Shown here one piece after another: positions 38,096-45,748 of a stretch of DNA of 64,000 nt; positions within the stretch are counted from its first letter, which is position 1; each line of letters starts with the position of its first letter. The position numbers and the translations under genes were made by a program. This DNA comes from Metabacillus sp. KUDC1714 (GTDB lineage: Bacteria > Bacillota > Bacilli > Bacillales > Bacillaceae). The notes under the pieces are model-generated. The model was not told where the DNA came from. It saw only the letters and a list, made by a program, of their open reading frames with translations, and searched no databases. The stretch spans positions 4,405,501 through 4,469,500 of the forward strand of contig NZ_CP055263.1 of the NCBI RefSeq assembly GCF_014217835.1, in the 5' to 3' direction.

Positions 38096-38950
38096 ATGTT
38101 CACCAAATTTTTTAAAAAGAACAAAGTAAAGAAGACATTTGATACCAAAAAAACTACACCACAATCAAATCAAGTACAAAATATAAATAAGGTAAAACCA
38201 ACAAGAATCGGAGACATTGGAGAGTATAAGATTAATATACAACTAGATCAAATACCAAAAGATTGTAGATATCTTTCCGATATACTAGTACCAAATTCAA
38301 AATCAAAGTCGGGCTATAGTCAAATAGACCATGTTGTTTTAACGCCATATGCAGTTTTTGTTATTGAGACAAAGAATTATCAAGGAACAATATATGGAGG
38401 TAAAGATAGAAAGACATGGTCTGTGAATGGGAAATTTAATATGCTTAATCCGTTCCATCAGAACTATGGTCATATCTCAGCATTAAAAGCTATCGTCCCA
38501 ATAGAAAATACAAACATTGTATCAATGGTATCCTTCACTAAACGGTGTACATTTAAAGTTGATTTAGAGTTAAGGAAAATCCAATCAAAGAACTTAATTG
38601 TTTATGATATTGAATTGTTTGAGTTCATAAATAGGAAGTTGAATGTGCTGAAGCTTCAGAATGGGTCACCAGTGTATTCTGAAAATGATATAGTACAAAT
38701 GTACCAGAAGGTAGAACGAGCTAATATACGCGATTCTGAGGTTAGAGAACGTCATGTGCGACTGCTTAAATCAAATGCTACTAAAGAGACTTCTAATGGT
38801 GTTCAAAAGAAGACATCTTTAGACAAATGCAAAGTATGTGGTACAGTTGTTCCTTTAAAAGTTAAGGAATATTGTCTGTCTAACAATAAGAGGTTCAAAG
38901 GTGAAATATACTGTTTCGAACATCAAAAAATAGTTGTTAATAAGGGATAA
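38096..38950 (+). CDS. NERD-domain protein with zinc-ribbon-like tail
   Basis: 284 residues. NERD (nuclease-related) domain at about 37-150: RIGDIGEYKI, YSQIDHVVLTPYAVFVIETKNYQGTIYGG, with the D and E-x-K of the PD-(D/E)xK-like core. The C-terminal 50 residues hold Cys pairs (CKVCG, then C and CFEH) resembling a zinc ribbon. NERD proteins are thought to process nucleic acid; none is firmly characterised here. No signal peptide. Confidence 0.82.
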   Translation: MFTKFFKKNKVKKTFDTKKTTPQSNQVQNINKVKPTRIGDIGEYKINIQLDQIPKDCRYLSDILVPNSKSKSGYSQIDHVVLTPYAVFVIETKNYQGTIYGGKDRKTWSVNGKFNMLNPFHQNYGHISALKAIVPIENTNIVSMVSFTKRCTFKVDLELRKIQSKNLIVYDIELFEFINRKLNVLKLQNGSPVYSENDIVQMYQKVERANIRDSEVRERHVRLLKSNATKETSNGVQKKTSLDKCKVCGTVVPLKVKEYCLSNNKRFKGEIYCFEHQKIVVNKG

Positions 38951-39052
38951 AGGGGGAGAACTACTAAGCACTTACTAATATATTAGAAAGTGCTTAGTAA
39001 AAATTATTACAATCTTGATAAAAAAGAAATGGAAACTTAATACAGTTGGATT

Positions 39053-39931
39053 TTAACGATATTCAACTCCGCCTGCCCAAAGCTCTCTACCACCTGTATG
39101 TCCAGTATTATGATGAGTTTCTTCATTTACAAGTTGTAGGATTCCAGGGGATTCATTATGATGCCATGTATAGCCTTCTGGAGTGTTACCTTGAGATAAT
39201 TGCTCAATATCAGTTTTGTCTAGGTCCAATTCATTAGCAAGACTAGGATTTGTTTGTATTTCTTCATATAATTCATTATTTGCATATGAAAAATGTACTG
39301 AATCACTTTGTAGATACATGTTTTCGGGTAAAGTAATTTCATAGGCAGTTTCAAAAACTGGGAAAGCACTAGTTTTAATTTCTCCATTAGGCAACTCAAC
39401 AGTCTTTGTTTCAAATGGTACTCCTGTCTCTGGATGTACATCTCCCGACAAATGATCATTTCTTGTATCCAATTCTTCAGCATCAACAACATCTGCACCA
39501 TCTACAAAATCAACTACACCAATTGCTAACGTTGATACAACGGCAACTTTTCCTATATTCTTAACACCTTGTAAAGCTTGTTCGCTGTCACCAGATTTTA
39601 ATCCTTGATAAGTTGTCCCAGCACTCTTTACTGTGTATTCGATAGTGTTACCCAGTCCTTTTAGAGTTCTTCCAGTAGAGTCCTTAAGGTCACCAAAACC
39701 TTCTTGTTTAGCTAAATCATCTTGTTTTATTAAACCGTATGTACCTTTAACTGCTCCGTCTACAAATTGCCCTGCATTATCAAGAGCAATAGTTGATGCT
39801 TGTTTAATACCATCTCCAACTTCTTCAACCCATTTAGAGCCTACAGTTTTTCCAACTACTTTTACACCACCACCTATAATACCTCCACCTATAGTACCAA
39901 TTCCCTTACCTATCGCCCGAAAAAAAGCCAT
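39053..39931 (-). CDS. WHH-family (HNH/EndoVII) nuclease toxin
   Basis: 292 residues. The C-terminus is a WHH nuclease domain: TWHHNESPGILQLV (W256-H257-H258) followed by HHNTGHTGGRELWAGG, the arrangement of HNH/EndoVII-superfamily polymorphic toxins. The N-terminal 110 residues are Gly/Lys-rich with membrane-like stretches (GTIGGGIIGGGVKVVGKTVG) and may be a delivery or membrane-interacting region; a middle hydrophobic segment (VAVVSTLAIGVVDFVDGAD) follows. AAAGGGG precedes the ATG. No immunity gene is evident on its strand. A c-di-GMP-I riboswitch and terminator lie in its leader. Confidence 0.8.
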   Translation of the reverse strand: MAFFRAIGKGIGTIGGGIIGGGVKVVGKTVGSKWVEEVGDGIKQASTIALDNAGQFVDGAVKGTYGLIKQDDLAKQEGFGDLKDSTGRTLKGLGNTIEYTVKSAGTTYQGLKSGDSEQALQGVKNIGKVAVVSTLAIGVVDFVDGADVVDAEELDTRNDHLSGDVHPETGVPFETKTVELPNGEIKTSAFPVFETAYEITLPENMYLQSDSVHFSYANNELYEEIQTNPSLANELDLDKTDIEQLSQGNTPEGYTWHHNESPGILQLVNEETHHNTGHTGGRELWAGGVEYR

Positions 39932-39965
39932 GTTAATATTCCCCTTTACAATATTATTATCAAAA

Positions 39966-39993
39966 TAGAAAAAACGCCCTAAAAGGGCGTTGA
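39966..39993 (-). terminator. Riboswitch-linked terminator before the WHH gene
   Basis: On the minus strand AACGCCCT, loop TTT, AGGGCGTT, then TTTTTT. It lies between the aptamer and the ATG of the WHH gene (35 bp before it), so it must be read through for toxin expression. Confidence 0.85.
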
Positions 39994-39997
39994 AATC

Positions 39998-40085
39998 TAT
40001 AAAAGATGCAACTGGCTGGTATACCTTAACAGATTAGCCCTTAAGTTTTGCTTCCCAATTTTTCAAATGGTTTGCCAATATTTCA
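39998..40085 (-). ncRNA. Cyclic-di-GMP-I (GEMM-I) riboswitch aptamer
   Basis: Minus strand from about 40080 reads GGCAAACC, a stem closed by a GAAA tetraloop, GGGAAGCAAA, then a second stem-loop ending AGCCAGTTGC. These are the hallmarks of the GEMM-I aptamer: GGCAAACC, GNRA tetraloop arm, G-GCAAA junction, and the GCCAG-TTGC receptor arm. A terminator follows and then the WHH toxin gene, so c-di-GMP binding probably decides termination. Whether ligand turns it on or off cannot be read by eye. Confidence 0.85.
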
Positions 40086-40289
40086 ACTTTTTAGTATTTA
40101 TTACCTATGATTATAATACTATAAAATTCTAGTTGTTCAATATAGTTTATATAAAAGTTTTATATACTAAAAGATTACTCTATAAAAATTGTTAGAATTA
40201 CCATCTATTAAATCTTTCGTCCTAGTGCTTTTTCTTCTGTATGGTAATATATTTGTAGAGGGTTTTACATAAAATAGGAGGTTTTTCCA
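40086..40289. promoter_or_regulatory. Divergent promoter region between riboswitch and secreted nuclease gene
   Basis: An AT-rich stretch that includes TATAGTATTATAAT-like sequence on the minus strand at about 40115-40130, a likely -10 for the riboswitch transcript. The plus strand leads into the secreted nuclease gene with ATAGGAGG before its start. Confidence 0.45.
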
Positions 40290-41102
40290 TTGAGATGGCA
40301 TTATATTTTATATCTTTTTATTTTTACATTTCTTTTTACATTAATAACTCCAGCTGAAGCACATAATGGCGGTAGAGATGAGCTTGGTGGTCACTTTAGA
40401 AGAGCAGACTGTATGTACCTGTTACATAGCCCAACTCCTTTAGCGGAGTCAGCAAAGAATAAACAAGAGCTTATTCAATTGATTAAACAAAATAACACAA
40501 ATTCAACATGTACATCTGGTTTAAATGAATCGAAACTTGACCTTGAAGGATATACAATTTCTAGTGAAGGTACTTCAAAACAGTCGACACAAGAAGTAAG
40601 AGATGACCAACCTAAACCCAATGCCACTACTACTTCAAAAACTGCAACTCCATTGGCGATGGGAAAAAAATATCCAGCTACGCTAGATAAATGTACAGAT
40701 GGAGATACAGCAAATTTTAATGTGAACGGTCAAATCTATAAAACCCGATTTCTCTATATCGATACACCAGAGAGCACCATTGAACAAGAACCTTTTGGGA
40801 TAGAAGCATCAGATTTTACATGTAACTTTTTAAAGCAGGGTAAGATAACACTTGAAACAGATGGTGGAGAGATTTTTGACAAGTATGATAGATTGCTTGC
40901 TTGGGTATTTGTAAATGATCAGTTACATCAAGAAGCAATAACTAAAGCGGGATTAGTAGAAGATTTCTACGACTATGGTGATTATAAATACGAGGATAGA
41001 ATAATCTCAGCAATGGACTACGCAACTAGTAATTATGTTGGGATGTATTCTCAAAATAAACCTAAAGAAGAAGTTGAGCCAGTACAAAAGGAAGAACAAT
41101 AA
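40290..41102 (+). CDS. Secreted staphylococcal-type thermonuclease, truncated by in-frame stop
   Basis: 270 residues. Signal peptide (residues 1-24, ending AEA), a partial YHYH-type start (HNGGRDELGGHF), a Ser/Thr-rich linker and an SNase domain (about 127-255). SNase active-site pieces are kept: TDGDT, TRFLYIDTPES and KYDRLLAWVF. The TAA at 41100-41102 stands where the same frame continues without interruption to 41540 through a Glu-rich stalk and two hydrophobic segments. The ancestral product was therefore probably a 416-codon membrane-anchored nuclease, and CAA-to-TAA is the simplest change. As written it would be released from the cell. Confidence 0.85.
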   Translation: MRWHYILYLFIFTFLFTLITPAEAHNGGRDELGGHFRRADCMYLLHSPTPLAESAKNKQELIQLIKQNNTNSTCTSGLNESKLDLEGYTISSEGTSKQSTQEVRDDQPKPNATTTSKTATPLAMGKKYPATLDKCTDGDTANFNVNGQIYKTRFLYIDTPESTIEQEPFGIEASDFTCNFLKQGKITLETDGGEIFDKYDRLLAWVFVNDQLHQEAITKAGLVEDFYDYGDYKYEDRIISAMDYATSNYVGMYSQNKPKEEVEPVQKEEQ

Positions 41103-41540
41103 CAAAAAGAAACTGTAAATGAACAAGAAAATCAAGTAACAGAAGATAAGAATGTTGTAGCGAAAAAAACAGATAATAGTCAAGATAACAATGAGACAGA
41201 TAAAGAGAATTCTGTAGAAGAAGTAAAAGCTGGTAAATCTGATAATGATGAACAGCTATCAAGTGAAGAGATTGAGGGAACGGAAGAAGTAACAGAGATA
41301 AGTGGTGGTCTTGCAATTTTCATATTAGTTGTAGTTGTCTTATTTTATATGTTACCTATGATTAAAGCCAAGCTAGGTGTTAGACCTTTAATTGTTCATA
41401 AGCTAAGATCAAAGAGACTGTGGGTCAATATTTTACTTGGAATATTATTCATTGGTGCTTGGTTTATTACTATGATCTTTGTTCTAATAGAATTGGTACA
41501 CCTAATTGTAGGTAGAAAACAAAAAAAAGAGTTCTCTTAG
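41103..41540 (+). pseudogene. Detached membrane-anchor half of the SNase protein
   Basis: Reads on in the same frame as the SNase gene after its TAA: QKETVNEQENQ, about 60 acidic stalk residues, then GGLAIFILVVVVLFYMLPMI and a second segment WVNILLGILFIGAWFITMIF, ending KKEFS. No ribosome site precedes its first internal ATG (41349). A terminator-like hairpin overlaps the end (AGAGTTCTC / GAGAGCTCT, 41528-41552). Confidence 0.75.
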
Positions 41541-41586
41541 TGAGAGCTCTTTAAAAATGTTTTGAAATTTTCGTAATGGGGGACTT

Positions 41587-42828
41587 ATGTTGAACGATGA
41601 ATATAAATTTGAAATATTGAGAGTAGTGGCTCTAAGGTTAAAGAATTCTCAAGCTATATTTGAGCGACGTCCTAAAGAAAATAAATACAGGGTAAGAATA
41701 CCAGTAAATAAACAAGATGGATATCTAATTGACTTTTCTACTAAAGTTCCAGATGGAGTAAGAATTTGTTATGTGTTAGATATAGATGAGAAAAATTCAG
41801 AACGAAGAGCAGGTCTTGAACTGGATATGAAAGAGAATGAAGAATTTATTACTCGACTTTTTGATGCACAAGTTTTTAGAAAAAAAGATGATGCTAAAGT
41901 TTGTGCAGATGGTCTAATGAAGTGGATAAAGATAGGTAGTCATAGACGTATGGGATTTTATCAGTTTGTTAGATTTCATGAGTTTGGAGACTATTCTATA
42001 GATACTTTATCTAATGAAATTGTTTCCAATGTAGAGATTTTTATGGGAAATGTTACTAAGTATCTTTCGAGGAATTCATTCAGCGAAGAATTAATTGCTA
42101 AAAAAACAGATGGGCAAATGGAAACTTTACCTGTACTTGAGCCAGTTAATCGTTCAAGTGAGTTTAATTCATACAAAGAACAAATTAGAGATAGTGTAAT
42201 TTATGAATATTTATTTAAATCAAGAAGCCATAGATGGATAGATGCAAACATAATTGGTCTTGACTCAGATGAGAGCAGAGGTTACCAAACTATGGGGATT
42301 TTACATCACATTGGTTTGAAAAATGAGCACAAAGGTTTATTTCAAGACTATAGTTTAGAAGCTGCTATTAATGTATTGGAAATGCAATCCAGTGAATTTA
42401 GCTTAGTTTTAGAATCATTGAAAAGGTTTCAAGGAATTGAAAGTACAATAGCTAGTTTTAATGAACAGATTAAAGAAGATATTGATTCAGAACTTGCAGA
42501 GGAAGATCAATACGATAAAGAGGGTGCAGTAAAGGAATACTTTGGCAAACGCTATGAACGAAGTATAGAAAATAGAAGGAAAGCCATTGAATTACATGGG
42601 TTTAGTTGTGTGGTTTGTGATTTTAATTTTGAAGAAACCTATGGTGAGCGGGGAAAAGATTTCATTGAAGTACATCATGTTAAACCATTAAGTACAATTA
42701 AAGGAGAAGTTGAGGTAAATCCAGTAACTGATCTAGTTCCAGTTTGCTCTAATTGTCATCGAATGATTCATAGAAAAAAAGACCAAGTGTTGACAATAGA
42801 TGAATTGAAAGGAATATTAAATCTGTAA
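41587..42828 (+). CDS. HNH endonuclease with unrecognised N-terminal domain
   Basis: 413 residues. C-terminal HNH domain (about 340-400): CVVCDFNFEETYG, the HH in FIEVHHVKPLS, NPVTDLVPVCSNCHRMIH, as in McrA-like enzymes. The first 330 residues are not recognised: a beta-rich opening (YRVRIPVNKQDGYLIDFST) and a long helical middle. Such fusions are typical of modification-dependent or defence nucleases with a reader domain. It lies alone near the right end of the element before the XRE regulator. Confidence 0.78.
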   Translation: MLNDEYKFEILRVVALRLKNSQAIFERRPKENKYRVRIPVNKQDGYLIDFSTKVPDGVRICYVLDIDEKNSERRAGLELDMKENEEFITRLFDAQVFRKKDDAKVCADGLMKWIKIGSHRRMGFYQFVRFHEFGDYSIDTLSNEIVSNVEIFMGNVTKYLSRNSFSEELIAKKTDGQMETLPVLEPVNRSSEFNSYKEQIRDSVIYEYLFKSRSHRWIDANIIGLDSDESRGYQTMGILHHIGLKNEHKGLFQDYSLEAAINVLEMQSSEFSLVLESLKRFQGIESTIASFNEQIKEDIDSELAEEDQYDKEGAVKEYFGKRYERSIENRRKAIELHGFSCVVCDFNFEETYGERGKDFIEVHHVKPLSTIKGEVEVNPVTDLVPVCSNCHRMIHRKKDQVLTIDELKGILNL

Positions 42829-42889
42829 ACTGATTATTAACACTAACTGGAATTTATACAAATAATTTACAAATGGTTAATGGTTCATC

Positions 42890-42939
42890 AAAACTCTTAT
42901 GGTTAAATAGTCTTAGGATTATTTACATAAGAGTTTTTT
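42890..42939 (+). terminator. Terminator after HNH gene
   Basis: Perfect 12-bp stem AAAACTCTTATG / CATAAGAGTTTT, followed by TTTG. Confidence 0.8.
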
Positions 42940-42968
42940 GTTTCAAATATTATAGAAATGAGGGTGAA

Positions 42969-43298
42969 ATGATGATTGTCGGTAAAAGGTTGAGAGAATT
43001 AAGAGTGAGTAAAGGCTTATCGTTAAATGAAGTCGGAGGTGCAATTAGTATTTCTACTTTAGATAAGTTGGAAAGAGGGGAAAGTAAAAACTTTAATTGT
43101 AACCATCTACTTGTGTTATCACATTTTTATCAAGTGTCACCCATGTATTTATTGGGGTTAGATGAAATGACATATCACATTGAACCTAAATGGATTGTGT
43201 TAATTAAAAAATTGAAGAAGAATAATTTGACACCAAGAGATGTAATAAAGTGTGTTGAGAAAGAAATTGATGTTTCGATGCGGAACAGGAGGGCTTAA
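42969..43298 (+). CDS. XRE-family transcriptional regulator
   Basis: About 109 residues. Helix-turn-helix of the XRE/Cro type in the first 65 residues (GKRLRELRVSKGLSLNEVGGAISISTLDKLERGES). The start is the ATGATG at 42969-42974 after GAGGG; the upstream frame to 42873 lies within the preceding terminator and is not coding. As the last gene before the right repeat it may control integrase or other element genes. Confidence 0.85.
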   Translation: MMIVGKRLRELRVSKGLSLNEVGGAISISTLDKLERGESKNFNCNHLLVLSHFYQVSPMYLLGLDEMTYHIEPKWIVLIKKLKKNNLTPRDVIKCVEKEIDVSMRNRRA

Positions 43299-43470
43299 AA
43301 GAGTAGATTTGAATACAATTGTAGTATGTTTAAATCAATGGTAGATTAACCATATTATCTATAAATCACTATTTATAATAGACAATACTAAGTGGAATAT
43401 GGTATATTTTTCTTAATAGAATAAATGGATTCGGATTAGTTATTAAATTTCAATGATTTAGTGGATAAGG
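43299..43470. other. Element right end, non-coding
   Basis: AT-rich sequence between the XRE gene and the right repeat. It would hold the arm-type integrase sites if there are any. Nothing specific is recognised. Confidence 0.35.
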
Positions 43471-43603
43471 ATACATGATGACTTACCTAAAGAAAAATCC
43501 ACCAATCAATGAACAAATGTTAAAAATGATGATGATGCAAATGGGTATGAAACCTTCCCAAAAGAAAATCAATCAAATGTTGAAAGCGATGAATGGCCAA
43601 ATG
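43471..43603. repeat. Right attachment repeat (attR) of the yneF element, 133 bp
   Basis: Identical to 17132-17264. It joins element sequence on the left to original yneF 3' sequence on the right. Confidence 0.95.
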
Positions 43604-43609
43604 AAATAA
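43472..43609 (+). pseudogene. yneF: Displaced original 3' end of yneF
   Basis: Reads the last 45 codons of YneF in frame to TAA (43607-43609), ending NGQMK. It lacks the membrane segment and the native start. An AAGGA at 43467-43471 precedes ATGATG by a near-normal distance, so a soluble 44-residue fragment could be translated. The native terminator CCCGA-TAT-TCGGG plus T-run follows (43613-43630). Confidence 0.85.
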
Positions 43610-43612
43610 AAT

Positions 43613-43745
43613 CCCGATATTCGGGCTTTTATTTTATATTATGCTGACATTTTTATATAAATGTTTTGATAGATAAACTTTTAGTCGATAAAAATCGGTA
43701 ATCATTCATTCAAAAACAATAGCACGCGAAAAAGCGTGCTTTTTA
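43613..43745 (+). terminator. Two terminators after the yneF remnant
   Basis: First CCCGATATTCGGG (43613-43625) with CTTTTATTTT. Second AGCACGC / GCGTGCT (43721-43740) with TTTTT. The second separates this from the convergent Spo0E-like gene. Confidence 0.75.
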
Positions 43746-43812
43746 TTTGGATTTGATTTAGTTGTTATTGTTGATTAATTGCTTTTTGGATATAAAATAC
43801 GAGTAGCGGACC

Positions 43813-43992
43813 TCAGGAATAATAGACACGATTTTTTTTTGTAAGGTCATCTTTAATATACTGATTTAATAAAATATCTAACTCTTGGCTATATTGTATT
43901 GATATTGTTGAATTTATCCCGTTTTTTAGGACAATGTCAATAAGCTCGGCTCGTTTCTTTTCAATTAGTTTAAGCATTTCATGTTTAGACAC
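43813..43992 (-). CDS. Spo0E-like aspartyl-phosphate phosphatase (YnzD-like)
   Basis: A 59-residue protein. It begins VSKHEMLKLIEKKRAELID and has the Spo0E-family signature SQELDILLNQY in its second helix. These small two-helix proteins remove phosphate from Spo0A-P and delay sporulation. GTG start at 43992 with GAAAGGA upstream on the minus strand. In B. subtilis ynzD lies in the same place between yneF and ccdA, which supports the call and shows that the backbone resumes here. Confidence 0.85.
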   Translation of the reverse strand: MSKHEMLKLIEKKRAELIDIVLKNGINSTISIQYSQELDILLNQYIKDDLTKKNRVYYS

Positions 43993-44233
43993 GAGAACTT
44001 GTCCTTTCTAATCATGTTTTTTTATTATTTAAGAATTATACTCTTTTTTTGAATGGTTTCAGGTGGAGATGCAAAAAACTACATTGAATCTATTATAAGG
44101 GTATAATTGGAGAACGAAAAGAAGAAATTGTAAATTGTTATTGAATTGACATAAAAATGTCACGATCCTACCTATAAAGAAAGGTTAAATTTGCTAGAAT
44201 AGAGAAGACATTCTCGTGTAGGAGGAGAGTAAA

Positions 44234-44941
44234 ATGGCAGATATAAACATTTTTTTAGCATTCGGAGCAGGATTTTTATCATTTATTTCTCCTTGCTGTT
44301 TACCACTTTATCCAGCGTTTTTATCTTATATAACAGGCGTTTCTGTTGGGGAGCTAAAAACGGAAAATGCATTATTACAAAAGAGAAGTTTATTACATAC
44401 GATATTCTTTTTAATCGGTTTTTCTTCTATTTTTATAGCCTTAGGGTTTGGTACATCTTTAGTAGGAGAGATCTTTCATAATTATCAAGATCTAATTCGT
44501 CAAATAGGTGCCATATTAATAATCGTATTTGGGTTAGTTATTGTTGGTGTTTTTACTCCTGAATTTCTAATGAAAGAGCGAAGGTTTGCATTTAAAAATC
44601 GTCCTGCAGGGTACTTAGGCTCATCCCTAATCGGAATGGCTTTTGCAGCAGGCTGGACTCCATGTACAGGGCCTATTCTATCTGCAGTTATTTGGTTAGC
44701 TGCAACAAATCCTAGCTCGGCAATGATCTATATGATAGCCTATATAGGAGGGTTTGCGGTACCGTTCTTAGTTTTATCATTCTTCATCGGAAAGCTTGGA
44801 TGGGTTAAAAAGTATAATTTGAAAATAATGAAAATAGGTGGTTATTTGATGATAGTAATGGGTATATTACTATTCTTTGATCTAATGACATCGATTATCA
44901 TTTTATTAACTCAATTATTTGGAGGCTTTACAGGATTTTAG
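44234..44941 (+). CDS. ccdA: Cytochrome c biogenesis protein CcdA
   Basis: 235 residues with six membrane segments. CcdA passes reducing power across the membrane for haem attachment to c-type cytochromes and for spore thiol proteins. The redox cysteines are in [10 protein letters not shown] (segment 1) and GWTPCTGP (segment 4). AGGAGGAG precedes the ATG. Order ccdA-yneI-ccdC matches B. subtilis. Confidence 0.95.
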   Translation: MADINIFLAFGAGFLSFISPCCLPLYPAFLSYITGVSVGELKTENALLQKRSLLHTIFFLIGFSSIFIALGFGTSLVGEIFHNYQDLIRQIGAILIIVFGLVIVGVFTPEFLMKERRFAFKNRPAGYLGSSLIGMAFAAGWTPCTGPILSAVIWLAATNPSSAMIYMIAYIGGFAVPFLVLSFFIGKLGWVKKYNLKIMKIGGYLMIVMGILLFFDLMTSIIILLTQLFGGFTGF

Positions 44942-45153
44942 TCCTTGGTAATTTGTTGAAAAAGCATTTTTTTGAGTCGAATTTACTATATCATTTTAAA
45001 TTTTTTGATATAATGAGTGTATGAATGATGTTGCTTTAAAAGAAAACAAATTTCAAAAGAGGTTAGCAAAATGTCAAATTGCAATCGCCTTCACCACTAT
45101 CGAAGCTCCAATATTAACAGGCTTTCTTTATCATTTTTTGGGAGGAACTAGGC

Positions 45154-45513
45154 ATGGCTAGAATTTTAATTGTTGATGATGCCAAGTTTATGAGAATGAC
45201 GTTATCAAATATATTAATAAAAGCGAATCATGAGGTTGTCGGAGAAGCTGAAAATGGGGTAGAAGCTATTGAACTTTTTGTAAAAGAAAAGCCAGATTTA
45301 GTTACTTTGGATATTACGATGCCAGAAAAGAATGGAATTGAAGCACTTAAAGAGATCAAACAAGATTATCCTCAAGCTAAGATTATTATGTGTTCAGCAA
45401 TGGGTCAACAAAAAATGGTTGTAGAAGCTATAGAAGCAGGAGCAAAAGATTTTATTGTTAAGCCCTTTGATGAAAATCGCGTTATAGAAGCGGTTAACCG
45501 TGTACTAGGTTAA
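45154..45513 (+). CDS. yneI: CheY-like response regulator YneI
   Basis: A 119-residue single-domain receiver: acidic pair in ILIVDDAKFMR, phospho-acceptor Asp in DLVTLDITMPEKNG (near residue 53), the conserved Ser in IIMCSAMGQ and Lys in FIVKPFD. It has no output domain. Lies between ccdA and ccdC, and may function with an unlinked kinase. GGGAGGAAC before the ATG; terminator at 45523-45552. Confidence 0.93.
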   Translation: MARILIVDDAKFMRMTLSNILIKANHEVVGEAENGVEAIELFVKEKPDLVTLDITMPEKNGIEALKEIKQDYPQAKIIMCSAMGQQKMVVEAIEAGAKDFIVKPFDENRVIEAVNRVLG

Positions 45514-45522
45514 ATAGACGTG

Positions 45523-45557
45523 AAACCATTTATGATTCTTCTTAAATGGTTTTTTGT
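45523..45557 (+). terminator. Terminator after yneI
   Basis: AAACCATTTA pairs with TAAATGGTTT, then TTTTG. Confidence 0.8.
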
Positions 45558-45748
45558 ATTATTAAGGTATTAAAACTCCAAAATTTTCTCCTTTAGGCTT
45601 GGTGTTCAGCAATTAAGGTGGAAACACTTTATTTTAGTATTTAAATAAGTAATTTAAACAGGATCATTAAAATGAAAGTTTATGTAGGTAAATATGGTAA
45701 ATTCGTTTATACTAAGACTATTAGCCGTCTAGTAAAGGATTGATTTAT

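Larger units (their letters stand above)
17132..43603. mobile_element. Integrative element inserted in yneF (26.3 kb unit)
   Basis: Bounded by the 133-bp perfect repeats, with a tyrosine recombinase gene immediately inside the left end and an XRE-type regulator near the right end. It separates yneF from the Spo0E-like gene and ccdA that normally follow. Contents: candidate defence nucleases, a primase, a GIY-YIG nuclease, secreted and membrane proteins, and a WHH toxin under a riboswitch. No relaxase, type IV secretion, capsid or terminase gene is visible, so it resembles an integrative genomic island or satellite and not a complete conjugative element or prophage. Confidence 0.93.

Noticed and set aside
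42873..42968. Longer N-terminus for the XRE regulator
   Set aside because: This stretch contains the terminator of the HNH gene, and a GAGGG ribosome site supports the later ATG.
17458..43298. Element as a full conjugative element or intact phage
   Set aside because: I could find no relaxase, coupling protein, type IV secretion, capsid, portal or terminase gene among its reading frames.
43813..43992. Whether the small minus-strand frame after the right repeat is element cargo
   Set aside because: It matches a Spo0E-like protein in the same place as B. subtilis ynzD and lies outside the repeat, so it is backbone.
45021..45161. A 46-codon frame before yneI
   Set aside because: It overlaps the yneI start, has no ribosome site, and begins right after a TATAAT-like sequence, so it is more likely the leader of yneI.
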